Assembly: GCA_022606425.2 (NCBI GenBank)
Contig: JAHDVF020000053.1
Coordinates: 1,240,001 to 1,304,000 of the forward strand
Source: Lepidostoma basale
Taxonomy: Eukaryota; Arthropoda; Insecta; Trichoptera; Lepidostomatidae
Length of the DNA stretch: 64,000 bases
Reading direction: 5' to 3'
Every line of letters begins with the position of its first letter. Positions within the stretch are counted from its first letter, which is position 1. The position numbers and the translations under genes are program-made. Shown piece after piece: positions 51,151-63,000 of the stretch. The notes under the pieces are model-generated. The model was not told the origin of the DNA. It made no database searches and worked only from the letters and a program-made list of their open reading frames with translations.

Positions 51151-52435
51151 TTAGGTCCTTACATATGAAATTGGCGTTTTTCCGTACTGGCAACTTTGAT
51201 CTCAAATATCTTCTCTTTGGTTAGGAATTCCAAATTCAAATTTATACAGCTATTTACTCAAGTATTTGTGTTTTGAAAATTATAATTCATTTGTTTTTTC
51301 CTCAATTGTTTTTTTTCTTTGCGTCACTCAGTTTACAAAATGGAAAACTTGAAATATCGCGTTATTTACTAGTACGAGTTCCACCGTGGCACCAGTGCTG
51401 CAGAAACGGCTCGAAGGATTAATGATGTGTATGGCGACGGTGTCGCAAAAGAAAACACAGTGCGTTTTTGGTTCCAACGTTTTCGTTCTGGAAATTTCGA
51501 CCTTCAGAACAAGCCCCGTGGACGGCCGGAGACCCAAGTTGATAATGAAGAATTGAAGGCTATTGTGGAAGCGGATCCATCGCAAACCACGTCCGAGTTA
51601 GCTGCAGGCTGCGGTGTTAGTGATAAAACTGTTTTAATCCACTTGAAGCAAATTGGGAAGGTGAAAAAGCTTGAAAGGTGTACCTCACGAATTGAGTGAA
51701 GCAAATCAACAAACGCGCGTTGACTGCTGCGTTGCATTACTCAACCGGCACATTAATGAAGGGATTTTGAATCGAATCATTACCTGTGATGAAAAGTGGA
51801 TCCTGTATGATAATCGAAAGCGCTCATCGCAATGGCTAAACCCTGCCGAACCAGCCAAACCATGCCCCAAGCGAAAATTGACTCCAAAAAAGTTACTTGT
51901 GAGCGTTTGGTGGACTAGTGCTGGTCTCGTTCACTACAGCTTTCTTTAATCTGGCCAGACGATTACGGCAGATGTCTATTGTCAGCAACTGCAAACCATG
52001 ATGGAAAAGCTAGCTGCTAAACAACCGAGGCTGGTTAATCGCTCTAGGCCACTGCTGCTTCATGATAACGTTAGACCACACACTGCACAACAGACTGCTA
52101 CCAAATTAGAAGAGCTTCAATTGGAATGTCTAAGACATCCACCGTACTCTCCGGATCTGCCCCAATAGATTACTATTTTTTCGAAATTTGGATAACTTCT
52201 TGCAAGGGAAAAAATTCAACTCCGATGGGGCAGTCCAAACCGACTTCAAAGATTTTATTGATTCCCGTCCGAATGGTTTTTTTAGTAAAGGGATCGATGA
52301 ACTACCTATGAGATGGCAAAAGTGCATAGATAGCAATGGTACATACTTTGATTAAATAAATATATATTATATTTTTAAAAAATCAACTTTATGTTCCTCC
52401 CATACAAAACGCTAATTTCATATGTAAGGACCTAA
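51151..52435 (+). mobile_element. Complete mariner-family transposon (inactive)
   Basis: The 30 bp terminal inverted repeats TTAGGTCCTTACATATGAAA... (51151-51180) and the complement ending TATGTAAGGACCTAA (52406-52435) differ at one position. TA at 51149-51150 and 52436-52437 is the target duplication. At 1285 bp it has the normal mariner size. It encodes one broken transposase gene (next entry). Confidence 0.95.
51340..52311 (+). pseudogene. mariner transposase (broken)
   Basis: ATG at 51340 starts MENLKYRVI, followed by a stop at 51370. The frame then continues with HRGTSAAETARRIND, NTVRFWFQRFRSGNFDL and PRGRP (paired HTH DNA-binding domain). A frame change near 51670 leads to GVPHELSE and ITCDEKWILYDN (first catalytic Asp), WWTSAGLVHYSFL, a stop at 51947, LLHDNVRPH (second Asp) and YSPDL. 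A one-base loss near 52158 puts the third Asp (APIDYYFF) out of frame. All three aspartates can be seen, but the ORF is interrupted at least four times. Confidence 0.93.
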
Positions 52436-52504
52436 TATATGAAAAAAAATAAGTTATTCTTTCTTCTCAAAACAAATATTTGGAAAAATTATTTCATTCC
52501 AAAA

Positions 52505-52890
52505 ACTTCTCATTCTTTCCCCTTGCCTCTTCCCGTTACTCAGGATGGCTTTTCTTATCATATGGCGCCAGGTATTTATTTGTTAGGCCGCTTCCACCTT
52601 AAGATCTTTATATCCCTCTGCACATTCGTCAGCCAGGTGGTTTGAGGTCTCCTTATCACGTGACCGTACCATCGGAGCCTTGTTTCTGACAACGTTTCTT
52701 TTAGGAGGGACCTTGAAACTTCCCCTCACACCTTGTCTTTTAATGTGACTTCTCTCAACCACTGCAGCATGCACATTTCTGTTCTATGGAGTTTTTGTTC
52801 ATGGATCTTTTTAGCTGGCCAAATTTCGCTTCCGTATAGTAATGCCGGTCGGATAGTTGTTTTATAGATCTTGCCTTTTGTCCCTTATTG
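52505..52890 (-). pseudogene. RTE-like LINE, C-terminal fragment
   Basis: On the minus strand: YGSEIWPAKKIHEQKLHRTE near 52790-52850, then MCMLQW, LRWYGHVIRRPQTTWLTNVQ near 52620-52680, and RPNKYLAPYDKKSHPE toward 52540. This order (Y-G-S-E-x-W ... L-R-W-Y-G-H-V) is the C-terminal block of many insect LINEs. The scrap at 19.74 kb is from the same family. Confidence 0.8.
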
Positions 52891-54148
52891 GCAAAAACAT
52901 TTTATTTATATTACTATTAAACACCTACCTTCCAGGAACCAGCCATCCTGTATTTCACAACATTTAAAAAAACAAAGAAACCATATTCTTATTTTTTTTT
53001 GTTAAAATATGATATATCTTTAAAGAGAATATTTATACTTAAATTGATGTGTTTTTGTTAAAGTGAAAATACGCAAATTAATGATTATTTGAAAGTCCAT
53101 ACAAATGGCTTCTTATATATACGGATTCTATTGAAAACATCTTTCATAATTTAAATAAAAAATTCATTGTGATATTTTTATATCCTCGCTGACACTCAAG
53201 TGTTGTTTTTTGTCAATGTAAAAAAGTATTAATCACAGGATAATACTTATTTTTATTGCGTACTCATTCTCTTGTGTCCCATTTATAATGCTCAATAAAC
53301 ATGTATTGTCCTTGATTCTCAGTATTACATATATTTTGAATTTATAATATTTCCTACGAAAATGTAGTTTAGCTTCCCATTTCGGAAGAAAATGGCCCAT
53401 AAATATGTCATTTTTATACAAACTATCCAGTCGTCAAACATTATTTACACATTATGTCACACGTCTCTAACCTAAAATGGTAATAACCCCTCCGCGTTTT
53501 CTCTGGACTCGACAGTTCGAAATTTACATATTATCCTAGATGTATTTACCCTAATTGTTGTGGCGCGATACCGTCTCGCCAGCATCATTCCTAGTAAACC
53601 TCATCCGCTGACGTGTGATATCGAGTCAGCAAGTTTAAATCAGAAACATAGTATACATTGATTACCGATAATATAATACAAAAGTTAAATATGTTGGGTA
53701 AGTCGGTAATTCATAGGTAAAGTTGCCATCATCTCTGTAAATCTGTGTACTTTAAACGTGTCAAATGACAAAAAAAATATGGGACATGCAAACACCCAAA
53801 AGTTAAGAAATTTGTTTTTTAAATCAATTATGTAATTTGTTTAAAAAATGTATACATCAAATTTGCAATTAGAACCTTTTCAAAATAATCTAGCTAAATA
53901 CAGATAATTCGAGACGTAGGCATCCACACTAGCAACATTAATATTCCATGTGCGAAGACCTAAAAGTTTTTTGTGTGGTTATAAAGGTGAGAAACGAAAT
54001 GAAAAAACAGTAAGTGAGAGGATCGCAGGGGAATTTTAGTCACGGTGCTAGATTAAAGATCTCACCCACACAGAATCGATAGACTTACGTAAATGTTGTC
54101 ATTAGCACTTATATATGATAATAGATTCACCTTGACCTTAAAAAAAAC
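52891..54148. other. AT-rich spacer, nothing recognised
   Basis: About 1.25 kb without coding or repeat signal. The 53500-53640 part is GC-richer but without motif. Confidence 0.55.
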
Positions 54149-54149
54149 T

Positions 54150-55075
54150 AACTTACTAACCATCACGGCGTCTCTCCGAAGGGGTAGGAAGAAAGAATGG
54201 ACTGCTACACTTTAACCAATGCGGCACTCCATTCTTCTCTTTTCACCCACGCGGGAGTCGCGGTGTGATGGGTTGCGAACCTCATCGCCACCAATAGGCA
54301 TCTCCCGCGCACACTTCCATCGTCCAACGTCCACAAAATAAATCCAAAACAAATAATATAAAATACAATGATATAAAATAAAATTAAAATAATGGAACAT
54401 ATAATGTTCTTTTAGATGGTGTACATGTTGTCAGCAGGACGATCCGGACTTTTGTGTTTATTTAATTTATGTTCCACTAATTAACCGTTATTTTAAATAA
54501 CTAAAATTAGGCACTTAAGGCATTTTAAAATGATGATGGAGATGAGGACGCTGAGGATGATAGCAGGAAGGACTATTCAAGATGGGGTGAGGAACACGGC
54601 TATCCGCGAGATCTGCAAGGTGGAGAATGGCGTGAGATGGGGCAGACAACGCAGAAGATACTGGAATGCGCACGTGCAGAGGATGGATCCCACCAGAATC
54701 CCACACGCTGTGGCGCATCAGATTCCTGCCGGCTGCCGTCCCCCCAGAAGATCGCCGAAGAGATGGAGAGATAGTTGGGAGTCAACCTCCCAAGAGAACC
54801 CAGCCTAATTTCAGGAACAGGCCAAAGGTCTATAAGGAGAAGAAGAAGACGAAGAAGAAGAGGCACTTTTAATAATCCAACTCTAGCAAGAACTCCAAAA
54901 CGTTATCAAACTTTGAATTTTGGATTTAATTTATTATAATTTATTGCTCCACGTATCCACCGTTTATTTTTTTTAACTGTCATTAGGCGCTTGAAACAAT
55001 CCAACACTAGCAATAACTTAAAAAAATTATTAAAGAAATTATTCAAATTGTCATTGAAACAAATTAAAAAATTAT
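54150..55075 (-). mobile_element. Family B SINE-like element interrupted by a family C insertion
   Basis: CTTACTAACCATCACGGCGT at 54150 is the shared tail in reverse complement. Then come GCGGCACTCCATTCTTCTCT, GGGTTGCGAACCTCATCGCC, CCAACGTCCACAAAATAAAT, GACGATCCGGACTTTTGTG and ATTAGGCACTT. After the insertion it resumes with AATAATCCAACTCTAGCAAG and ends near AAATTGTCATTGAAACAAAT at 55060. Removing the insert gives a normal B of about 0.57 kb. Confidence 0.87.
54517..54860 (+). pseudogene. Family C RTE 3' end nested in family B, with 8 bp target duplication
   Basis: AGGCACTT at 54509-54516 and 54861-54868 flanks the insert. Frame 54530-54808 stays open for 92 codons: MRTLRMIAGRTIQDGVRNTA, IREICKVENGVRWGRQ, RRRYWNAHVQRMDPTRIPHA and RSPKRWRDSWESTSQENP, then a stop and the tail GGAGAAGAAGAAGACGAAGA. 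It is a 5'-truncated, fairly young insertion. Confidence 0.93.
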
Positions 55076-55164
55076 TTTAACACTTCAAAATTCTTTATAT
55101 AAACGGAAAAACTTATATAATTTTAACATCAAAACAGTACAAACGTTTAACGTGTCACAATTAA

Positions 55165-55420
55165 CTATTATGGAAGAAGAACTGGCTAATATCTAAAACT
55201 ATGAAAAGACTTTTCTATGAAAACATTCAGAATTCCATTCCTCTCAAGCACTGGTTTGGAAAACTCGGCCTTAGCAGAAAACTAATTACAACATACTCAA
55301 GACTTCGTTCTGGCCACTGTCTAACTCCGGCCCACCTATTCAAAATCAACTGTTCTCCTTCTCCTGTATCTCCTCTTTTATTAGGGCGGGAAAACTTGCT
55401 CAAAGAAATCATTAGTGTAT
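55165..55420 (+). pseudogene. LINE RNase H-region fragment
   Basis: Frame 55201-55461 reads KHWFGKLGLSRKLITTYSRL, then RSGHCLTPAHLFKINCSPSP. This matches the segment just after RNase H in jockey/I-clade LINEs (xRLRSGHxxTxxHLxxI followed by a zinc-knuckle-like cysteine cluster). The similarity ends at about 55380; the rest of the frame is chance. Confidence 0.6.
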
Positions 55421-55714
55421 TTTTCACATTTCCCATCACCATAGAAGTATTATTATCATAACAATCAAAATTTGTAATTATATCATTAAATCATTTTCTC
55501 TATGTTAATAATTATAGGAATTTCATTTCATTTATTTATTTTAAACATATCTAAAGCATTACAGAATTTTTTCCAATACACTAAAGATACAAGTTAAAGA
55601 TACACAATAATAAGTAATACATAATAGATTAATAAAAAGAGCGAGAAACATAAGATGCATGACAAATTAATAAAATAAATATACCATACAATTATAATAA
55701 AGATAGAACTTCCC

Positions 55715-55870
55715 TCAGATGAGCCAAACTATCACAAAATATGTCAAACTCCGAGGTGATACGATTAAGCAAAGATAATACTCTACCTACCGGCATAACC
55801 ATTAGCAGGTTGGTTCTGCATCGTGGGAGATAAAACAATCTATGGCCCCTTTGTCGAATATAATTATCAG
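55715..55870 (-). pseudogene. Family E-like LINE, C-terminal scrap
   Basis: AAACTCCGAGGTGATACGAT, ACCATTAGCAGGTTGGTTCT and GGGAGATAAAACAATCTATG are the complement of codons for HRLFYLPRCRTNLLMV and the downstream part of E. No intact frame. Confidence 0.7.
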
Positions 55871-56289
55871 AATTTCACGATTTTATAATGTCATTAATAT
55901 ATCAGGTAGTTTTCTATTCCTTTTTTCACATAATTATTAATAAATATATTAATATTAATATTATTAATAAATAATTATTAATAAATATTTGTTAATTTAA
56001 ACTGTTCAATTATGTTATTCAATGATGTTATTTTTAAACGTACTAATTGTTTGTAAATAAATATGTGACCTTAATGCATTATAACTTGTATGACACTTAA
56101 TACTCCATGGTGAATGTGTCAAAAAAATAAATATATATTTTAAAAAAGTGCGGTAACAATCAAATTGACCAACATAATTCACTTATACACGAAATGTCTC
56201 AAAATTTACGGAACTTTATTTAAAAATTGTAATTGACCTTAAACTGTTTAAAATTACCAAATCTATTGAACATCGTCGAATTAATATGA
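55871..56289. other. AT-rich spacer, nothing recognised
   Basis: Palindromic TAATAATTATTAATAAATAT runs lie at 55930-55995. No coding content. Confidence 0.6.
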
Positions 56290-56735
56290 AATAACTGTTC
56301 AAGACTAAAGTCTTCAAACAGTGCGTTTTGCCAGTCATGATGTACGGAGCCGAGACGTGGACACTGACAAAAGGTCTAGTCTACAGATTAAAGACGCCCA
56401 GCGCGCCATGGAAAGAGCCATGCTTGGATTAATCTTGAGGGACAGATTTAGAAACGAATTTATTCGAGAACAAACCAATGTGACTGAGGTGGCTCTGCGG
56501 ATAGGCGGGCTGAAGTGGCGGTGGGCTGGCCATATCCGTCGGAGAACCGACAACCGATGGGGAAGACGGGTCTTGGAGTGGAGACCGCGTACAGGATTCC
56601 GTAGAGTTGGACATCTCCCTGACGATCTGAAAAGAATTCCTGGACATGGATGGATGGGAGCGGCAATGAATAAGGTGCAGTGGCATGCTTTGGGAGAGGC
56701 CTACGTTCAGCAGTGGATGACAGACGGCTGATGAT
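56290..56735 (+). pseudogene. Family D (BovB-like RTE) C-terminal fragment, open for 136 codons
   Basis: Before the open frame: KTKVFKQCVLPVMMYGAETW and TLTKGL-like codons. Then AQRAMERAMLGLILRDRFRN, RIGGLKWRWAGHIRRRTDNR, WGRRVLEWRPRTGFRRVG, PDDLKRIPGHGWMGAAMN and EAYVQQWMTDG with stops at 56729. One frameshift near 56385 joins the two parts. It ends with the (TGATGA) stretch usual for this family. Confidence 0.9.
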
Positions 56736-57024
56736 GATAACTGTTTAAGAAAAAGTCGTCTTAAAAAATGTTAAATAAAAGGGTGATCTGTGTGGTTAGT
56801 GCACGTACGCCAAATAAACTTACTAACTAGTTTTAATCAAAATACAAATTACCCCTATGTATTGTTTCTTGAACAATGGTGTAAAATTTCATCCTCGTGT
56901 AGTTGAAAATGACTCAAGTGTTACTCAAGTAGATGAAAATAATAGTATAAAAATATCGAATATTTCATTAAAGTAATCTCTTATTTTAAATATACTCGTA
57001 ATATGTGTGTTATTTGTTGGTTAT

Positions 57025-57255
57025 AATCCATAGACTCTCTAAAATGGCAATGGGCAGGTCACGTAGCCAGAAGTTCAGATGAAAAGTGGACAAGAAGACT
57101 GCTGGCTTGGAGACCGCAACTACGGTGGAAGGATGATCTGAACAGACACGTCGGAATAACCTGGATGCAGTCTACACAGGACAGAGTGACATGGAAGCGA
57201 ATGTAGGAGGCCTTTGTCCAGGAGTGGACGGGAATAGGCTTAGGAAGAAGAAGAA
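57025..57255 (+). pseudogene. RTE-type LINE, C-terminal fragment
   Basis: Codons read SLKWQWAGHVARSSDEKWTR, RLLAWRPQLRWKDDLNRHVG and ITWMQSTQDRVTWKRM, stop, then EAFVQEWTGIGLGRRRRG-like sequence with a (GAA)n tail at 57245-57262. It is a sister lineage of the previous copy. One stop. Confidence 0.85.
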
Positions 57256-57262
57256 GAGGAAG

Positions 57263-57870
57263 AATCCATAGAATCACTTAAACCGCATGAGGACCCACAT
57301 TCATGAACGACAGCATTCCTCTTGTACGGGGAAGAGTCGATGACTTAACGCCGAGTTCTCTACGAAATTCAAATATGAAAAATATTAATGTCACATAAAT
57401 CTATTTTGTAGTATTATAGAATCATATTATTACCATTTCTGCGGTCGTTCCTTCATGAAATTACCAGTTCGGGCCGTAAATTGTTTCAGTCTTATTTTTT
57501 GTCAAAAACATACTTTTATGACATCTCGTGCTTGACTTAATGGATTAACGATTTAATTATTTTTTTCAAAGCAAGACAAATTGTGCAATTAAAAAGCTGG
57601 AGTCACAAAAAATCCTTAGAGGTATGAAATTACACAAGGGCCAAATTACACAACAATTTTCGATCCTCAAGTTCAACTTAACATGTTTCGCTAATGAATC
57701 AGTAAATTTCAACTCCGATTAGAAAATAATATAACTATTTAAAGATTACAAAGACTTAAAAGTCTTTGTAATTTTTAACTTAGTATTTTTAAAAAATATT
57801 ATGCAAAAATAAAATAAAAACAAATATATAAGAGTTTAGTGCACCTTGCTCAGCACAATCTTAAAAACTT
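57263..57870. other. AT-rich spacer, nothing recognised
   Basis: Short inverted repeat TTACAAAGACTT / AAGTCTTTGTAA at 57746-57771. Nothing else. Confidence 0.55.
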
Positions 57871-57872
57871 AC

Positions 57873-58200
57873 TAACGAACCATCACGCCGTTTCCCTGTA
57901 GGGGTAGGCAGAAAGGATGAATCGCCACACTGTTCCATTCTGACATAACTCTCCCGCCTTGTTGTTGTTCCTACTTCTAACATGGCCGCCTTTCGGTAAT
58001 TGATTCATTTGATCATGTCATGTCTTTCTTGGCCTTTTTCCATTCACACTACTTCAATTTTAACCATTTAACAATTCTTCCTTCATCCATTCGTTCCATA
58101 TGTCCAAACCATCTTAGTGACACTTTCTTAATTTTATTTATCACACATTCATCCGCACACATTACATTACTTTCTTACTTCATCATTGGGTTATTATTAT
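57873..58200 (-). mobile_element. Family A LINE, 3' fragment
   Basis: ACTAACGAACCATCACGCCG, TTCCCTGTAGGGGTAGGCAG, CATGGCCGCC and ATTCGTTCCATATGTCCAAA follow the A block in reverse complement. The (TTAG)n tail is worn. 5' truncated near 58170-58200. Confidence 0.8.
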
Positions 58201-58279
58201 TATTTTGTTGAAAAAACTCCTTACATCATTACAGCGCAAGCCAAATCGATGTAAAGGGTGGAAAAAAAGAATATCAAAG

Positions 58280-58670
58280 GAAAGAATGGACTGCCACATT
58301 TTAACCGATGCGGCACTCCATCCTTCTCTTTTCGCCCCGCGAGAGATGCGGTGTGATGGGTTGCGAACTTCATCGCCACCAATAGTCATCTCCCGCTTAC
58401 ACTTTGATCGTCCAACGTCCGCAAATCTAAAACAAATTATATAAAACACAATGATATAAAATAAAATAACAAAATAAAAATAATTTAACACACAATGTTC
58501 TTTTAGATGGTGCACTTGTCGTCAGCTGGACGATCCGGACATTTGTGTTTATTTAATTTATAATTCACATATCCACCTTTTTTTATTTCCTGTAATTAGG
58601 CACTTTAAACAATCCAATACCAGCAAAAACTTAAAAAATATTATAAATAAATTAAATTAAATAGTTATTA
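58280..58670 (-). mobile_element. Family B SINE-like element without tail
   Basis: GAATGGACTGCCACATTTTA, CTCCATCCTTCTCTTTTCGC, GGTTGCGAACTTCATCGCCA, CCAACGTCCGCAAATC, AGCTGGACGATCCGGACATT and ATTAGGCACTTTAAACAATC reproduce B in reverse complement. The terminal GGTAGGCAG and TTAG parts are missing; a GAAAGAATGG duplicate joins it to the preceding sequence. Confidence 0.83.
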
Positions 58671-58679
58671 CATTGATGA

Positions 58680-58815
58680 CATGAGATGGGTAGCTAAGCT
58701 ACCGCCATTTTAATGTCACGTGATAGCTATTGTCACTTTGCCACAAAGGCCATAGCTGTTGTCACTCTGCCACAAAGGTCGTAGATGTTGTCACTCTGCC
58801 GGGAAAATCTTCAAC
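58680..58815 (-). mobile_element. Tandem partial SINE-t heads
   Basis: GCTACCGCCATTTTAATGTC and ACGTGATAGC are followed by three near-repeats of about 35 bases: ATAGCTATTGTCACTTTGCC, ATAGCTGTTGTCACTCTGCC and GTAGATGTTGTCACTCTGCC. In reverse complement each is the GGCAGAGTGACAACAGCTAT start (A box) of SINE-t. The B box is absent. Confidence 0.6.
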
Positions 58816-59735
58816 CTACTCTCAAGTGATATTCAACGCCGAGGGGATCTGACATGACATCGGGGGAAGAAAAAAATAATAATTAGCAGTACTTAAGAAA
58901 ATATCGACGTAGATAGCATAATGAAACCACTACGCCATTATGGCATACTATTGTATATAACGGTAAAAACTTGCTAACTCGCAAAAAAGCGTACCAATTA
59001 CTGGCTATTTATCAAATGAAAAATTATAAAAGGGCAAACGGTTTTGAATGAAACTTCTTTTACGAGCAGTGTTTTATAATCTAGCCCCAGAAAGAACCAA
59101 AGTAATTTATGTGACTTTTTAATCGCTCAAAGCAAATTGATTGTTAAAAGAGCGTCACTTTGAAAAAAGGAACGGAGTAAACAATTTCCTTGTAAAATCT
59201 AAATATCTGCGTAGGTAGGCACCCGCCTAATTATTTCAATCCCTTTTAACGAGGGGAGAAAATGTTTCACAAGTTAAAATTGAAGGTCGTTTACTCTATT
59301 GGCTCATTGTGTCGGGTCCATCTACCAAACATTTTCACTTGTCAAACTTAATAATTTTATGATATTAACATAGTGACCGAAAATCCTGTATTTGACAGCT
59401 TCATTGTATAATCATTATTTAACAGATTATCAACATATAAACGTGAATATAACTTAAATTTACTGGAATAGAAGCTAATGCTTTTATACTATGCTTTAAC
59501 CTTCAACTCACATCCAAATAATTTGAAGAAATGTTTAAATAAATATTTCTAATTAAGTGAAATGTTCAAAATTCTCTCAAAATCAATTCTAAGTTCATTT
59601 TTTTATTTACAATCTTAACTGTTAGATTTGTTGTTAAATTCACAATTAACAATTAACTCTGTTATAAAATCATAATATTTTATTATTCAATTTTTGAAAC
59701 TTGTAAACTAGCCCAATAAATTACTAACCAACTAA
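58816..59735. other. AT-rich spacer, nothing recognised
   Basis: No coding or repeat signal was seen. Confidence 0.55.
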
Positions 59736-59737
59736 CC

Positions 59738-59908
59738 ATAACTCCGTCTCCCAGCCTTCGCCTTTCTACCTACCCCTTGGTAGGCAGAAAGAATGGACTA
59801 CCACACTATTATTCCGGATATATTTCTCTCGTTCTCAACATTCATACATTGTGTCATACACGCGAGTCGATATTCGTGACCGATATTCAATATTTTTATT
59901 AAATTACT
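59738..59908 (-). mobile_element. Family A LINE, 3' fragment with a small internal duplication
   Basis: ACCAACTAACCATAACTCCG, TACCTACCCCTTGGTAGGCA, TTCATACATTGTGTCATACA and CGCGAGTCGATATTCGTGAC follow A in reverse complement. An extra TTCGCCTTTCTACCTACC near 59756 interrupts the usual CCGAAGGGGTAGGC. Confidence 0.8.
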
Positions 59909-60023
59909 CTTATATTAAAATGTATTTTTCTGTAAAATATGTTCACCAAGGTTAAATCTACCGTCAACTTTAAAATATAAATGATTTCAAATAAATATAC
60001 AAAAAATATAATTTTTGGTCGTA

Positions 60024-63000
60024 TAACAAGCAGAAATACCCCTTAGTGCGACGTTGGCATTATCAGATGTTTTGATGCCAACGGTTTCGCCAACCGATGT
60101 TGGCATCATCAGATGTAACAATATTTTTGTCGTTTTTATAAACGGTATAACGATGTTATCGCTTTTTTTTACGAAAGCGGTTTCGCTAACCGACGTTGGC
60201 CTCATCAGATATGACAATAATATGTTTCCTTTTTATAAAGGATATAACTACGATACCGCATTTTTTAACGTTAGCGGTTTCGCCAACGGATGTTGGCATC
60301 ATTAGATTACACAATGTTTTTACGTTCTTTAAAAGGATATAACGATCTAACCACTTTTTTTACGACATCGGATTCGCCAACCGATGTTGACATCATCAGA
60401 TATGACAAGATCCGGCTTATTACAGGAAATACCCTTTAGTGCGACGTTGCCATCATCAGATGTTGCAATTTTTTCCGTTTTTAAAAACGGTATAACGTTT
60501 ATATAGCATTTTTTTACAATAGCGGTTTCGCCAACCGATAATGGCATCATCAGATATAACAATTTTTTTTTTCTGTTTTAAAATGGATATGTCACCTTTT
60601 TTGTTGTTGTCACCGATTTTGTTGTCAAATTTTTTGTTGTTGTCAACCGGTTTTGTCGAAACAACATGAACGGTGACAACAACAATAAAGGTGTCAACAA
60701 CAAAATCAGTGACAACAATAAAAAGGTGACAACAACCACAAAAGTGACAACTACAAAATCGGTGACAACAACAAAAAAGGTGACATATCCTTTTTAAAAC
60801 AAAAAAATATTGTCATATCTGATGATGCCAACAGCGGTTGGCGAAACCGCCATTGTAATAAACTGCGATATCAACGTTATACCGTTTTTAAAAGCGAAAA
60901 AAAAATGCAACATAATTATGATGATGGCAACGTCGCACTAAGAGGTATTTCCTGTAATTAGCCGGCCATAAATCGAATTCATAGAATTTGTCCCCGAAAA
61001 GAAATAAATGGTTTCTGGGAATTTTGAATAGACACCAAATAATAATAACGAGCAACCCTTTCCGTCATATAAAACAAAGTGTGGGCTGAAAGATGTCAGT
61101 TGATACGGTTAATGTTGTTTTACCAAAGCGGTTTCGCCAACCGACGATAGCATCATCAGATATTACAACATTTTTTTCGGTAAAAGGATAAGTATGTCAC
61201 TTTTTTAGTTGTTGTAGCTGTTTTTTTTTTGTCACCTTTTTTGTTGTTGTCAATGTTATTGTTGTTATCACATTTTGTTGTTGATATGGTTAATGTTGTT
61301 TTACCAAAGCGGTTTCGCTAACCGATGATGGCGTCATCAGATATTGCAGTATTTTTTCGATTTTAAAAAGGATAAGTATGTCACTTTTTTAGTAGTTGCT
61401 GTAACCGTTTTTGTTGTTGTCACCTTTTTTGTCGTTGTCACCGTTTTTGTTTTTTTGGTGTTATCACCGATTTAATTGTCACCTCTTTGCTGTTGATACC
61501 GTAAATGGGTTTTACCAAAGCGGTTTCGCCAACCGAAGTTGGCATCATCGGATCATACTTTTTTTTTTCGTTCTTAAAAAGGTTACAACGATCATACCGC
61601 ATTTTTACGATAGCAGTTTTGGTATCATCAGATATTGAATATGTTTAAAAAAGGATAAGTATGTCACTTTTTTAGTTGTTGTAACCGTTTTTTTTTGTTG
61701 GCATTTTTTATGTTATTGTCACCGTTTTTGTTGTTGTCAATGTTATTGTTGTTATCATCGATTTAGTTGTCACATTTTTGATGTTGATACCGGTAATGTT
61801 GTTTTACCAAAGCGGTTTCGCTAACCGATGATGACGTCATCAGATATTACAATATATTTTCGGTTTTAAAAAGGATAAGTATTTCACTATTTTAGTTGTT
61901 GTAACTGTATTTTTTGTTGTCACCTTTTTTGTTGTTGTTAATGTAACGGTTGTTATCACATTTTGTTGTTGTCGCCTTTTTGCTTTTAATACCTTTCATG
62001 TCTTTTTGCCAAAGCGGTTTCGCCAAACGATGATGGTATCATCAGATATTACAATATATTTTCGGTTTTAAAAAGGATATATATGTAACTTTTTGAGTTG
62101 TTGTAACTGTTTTATTTGTTGTCACCTTTTTTGTTGTCGTCAATGTTATTGTTGTTATCACATTTTGTTTCGCCAACCGATGTAGGCATCATCGGTTATT
62201 ACAATATTTTTTCGGTTTTAAAAGAGATAAGCATGTCACTTTTTTAGTTTTGTAACCGATTTCGTTGTTGTCACCTTTTTTGTTTTTGTCACCTTTTTTG
62301 TTGTTGTAACCGTTTTTTTGTTGGCATTTTTTATGATATTGTGACCGTTTTTGTTGTTGTTAATGTTATTGTTGTTATCACATTATGTTTCGCCAACCGA
62401 TGTAGGCATCATCAGTTTTTACAATATTTTTTCGGTTTTAAAAGGGATTGGTATGTCACTTTTTCAGTTTTGTAACCGGTTTCGTTGTTGTCACCTTTTT
62501 TTGTTTTTGTCACCTTTTTTGTTGTTGTCACTGTTTTTGTTGTTGTAAATGTTATTGTTGTTATCACATTTTGTTTTTGATACGGTATATGTTGTTTTAC
62601 CAAAGCGGTTTCGATAACCGATGATGGCGTCATCAGATATTACCATATTTTTTCGGTTTTAAAAAGGTTAAGTATGTCACTTTTTTAGTTGTTGTAACCG
62701 TTTTTTTTTAGGATATTTTTATGTTATTGTCACCGTTTTTGATGCTGTCAATGTTATTGTTGTTATCACATTTTGTTTCGCCAACCGATGTAGGCATCAT
62801 CAGTTATTACAGTATTTTTTCAGTTTTAAAAGGGATAGGTATATCCCTTTTTTAGTTTTGTATACGAGTACGTTTTTGTTGTTGTCACCTTTTTTGTTTT
62901 TGTCGCCTTTTTTGTTGTTGTCACTGTTTTTGTTGTTGTAAATGTTATTGCTGTTATCACATTTTGTTGTTGATACGGTTAATGTTGTTTTACCAAAGCG

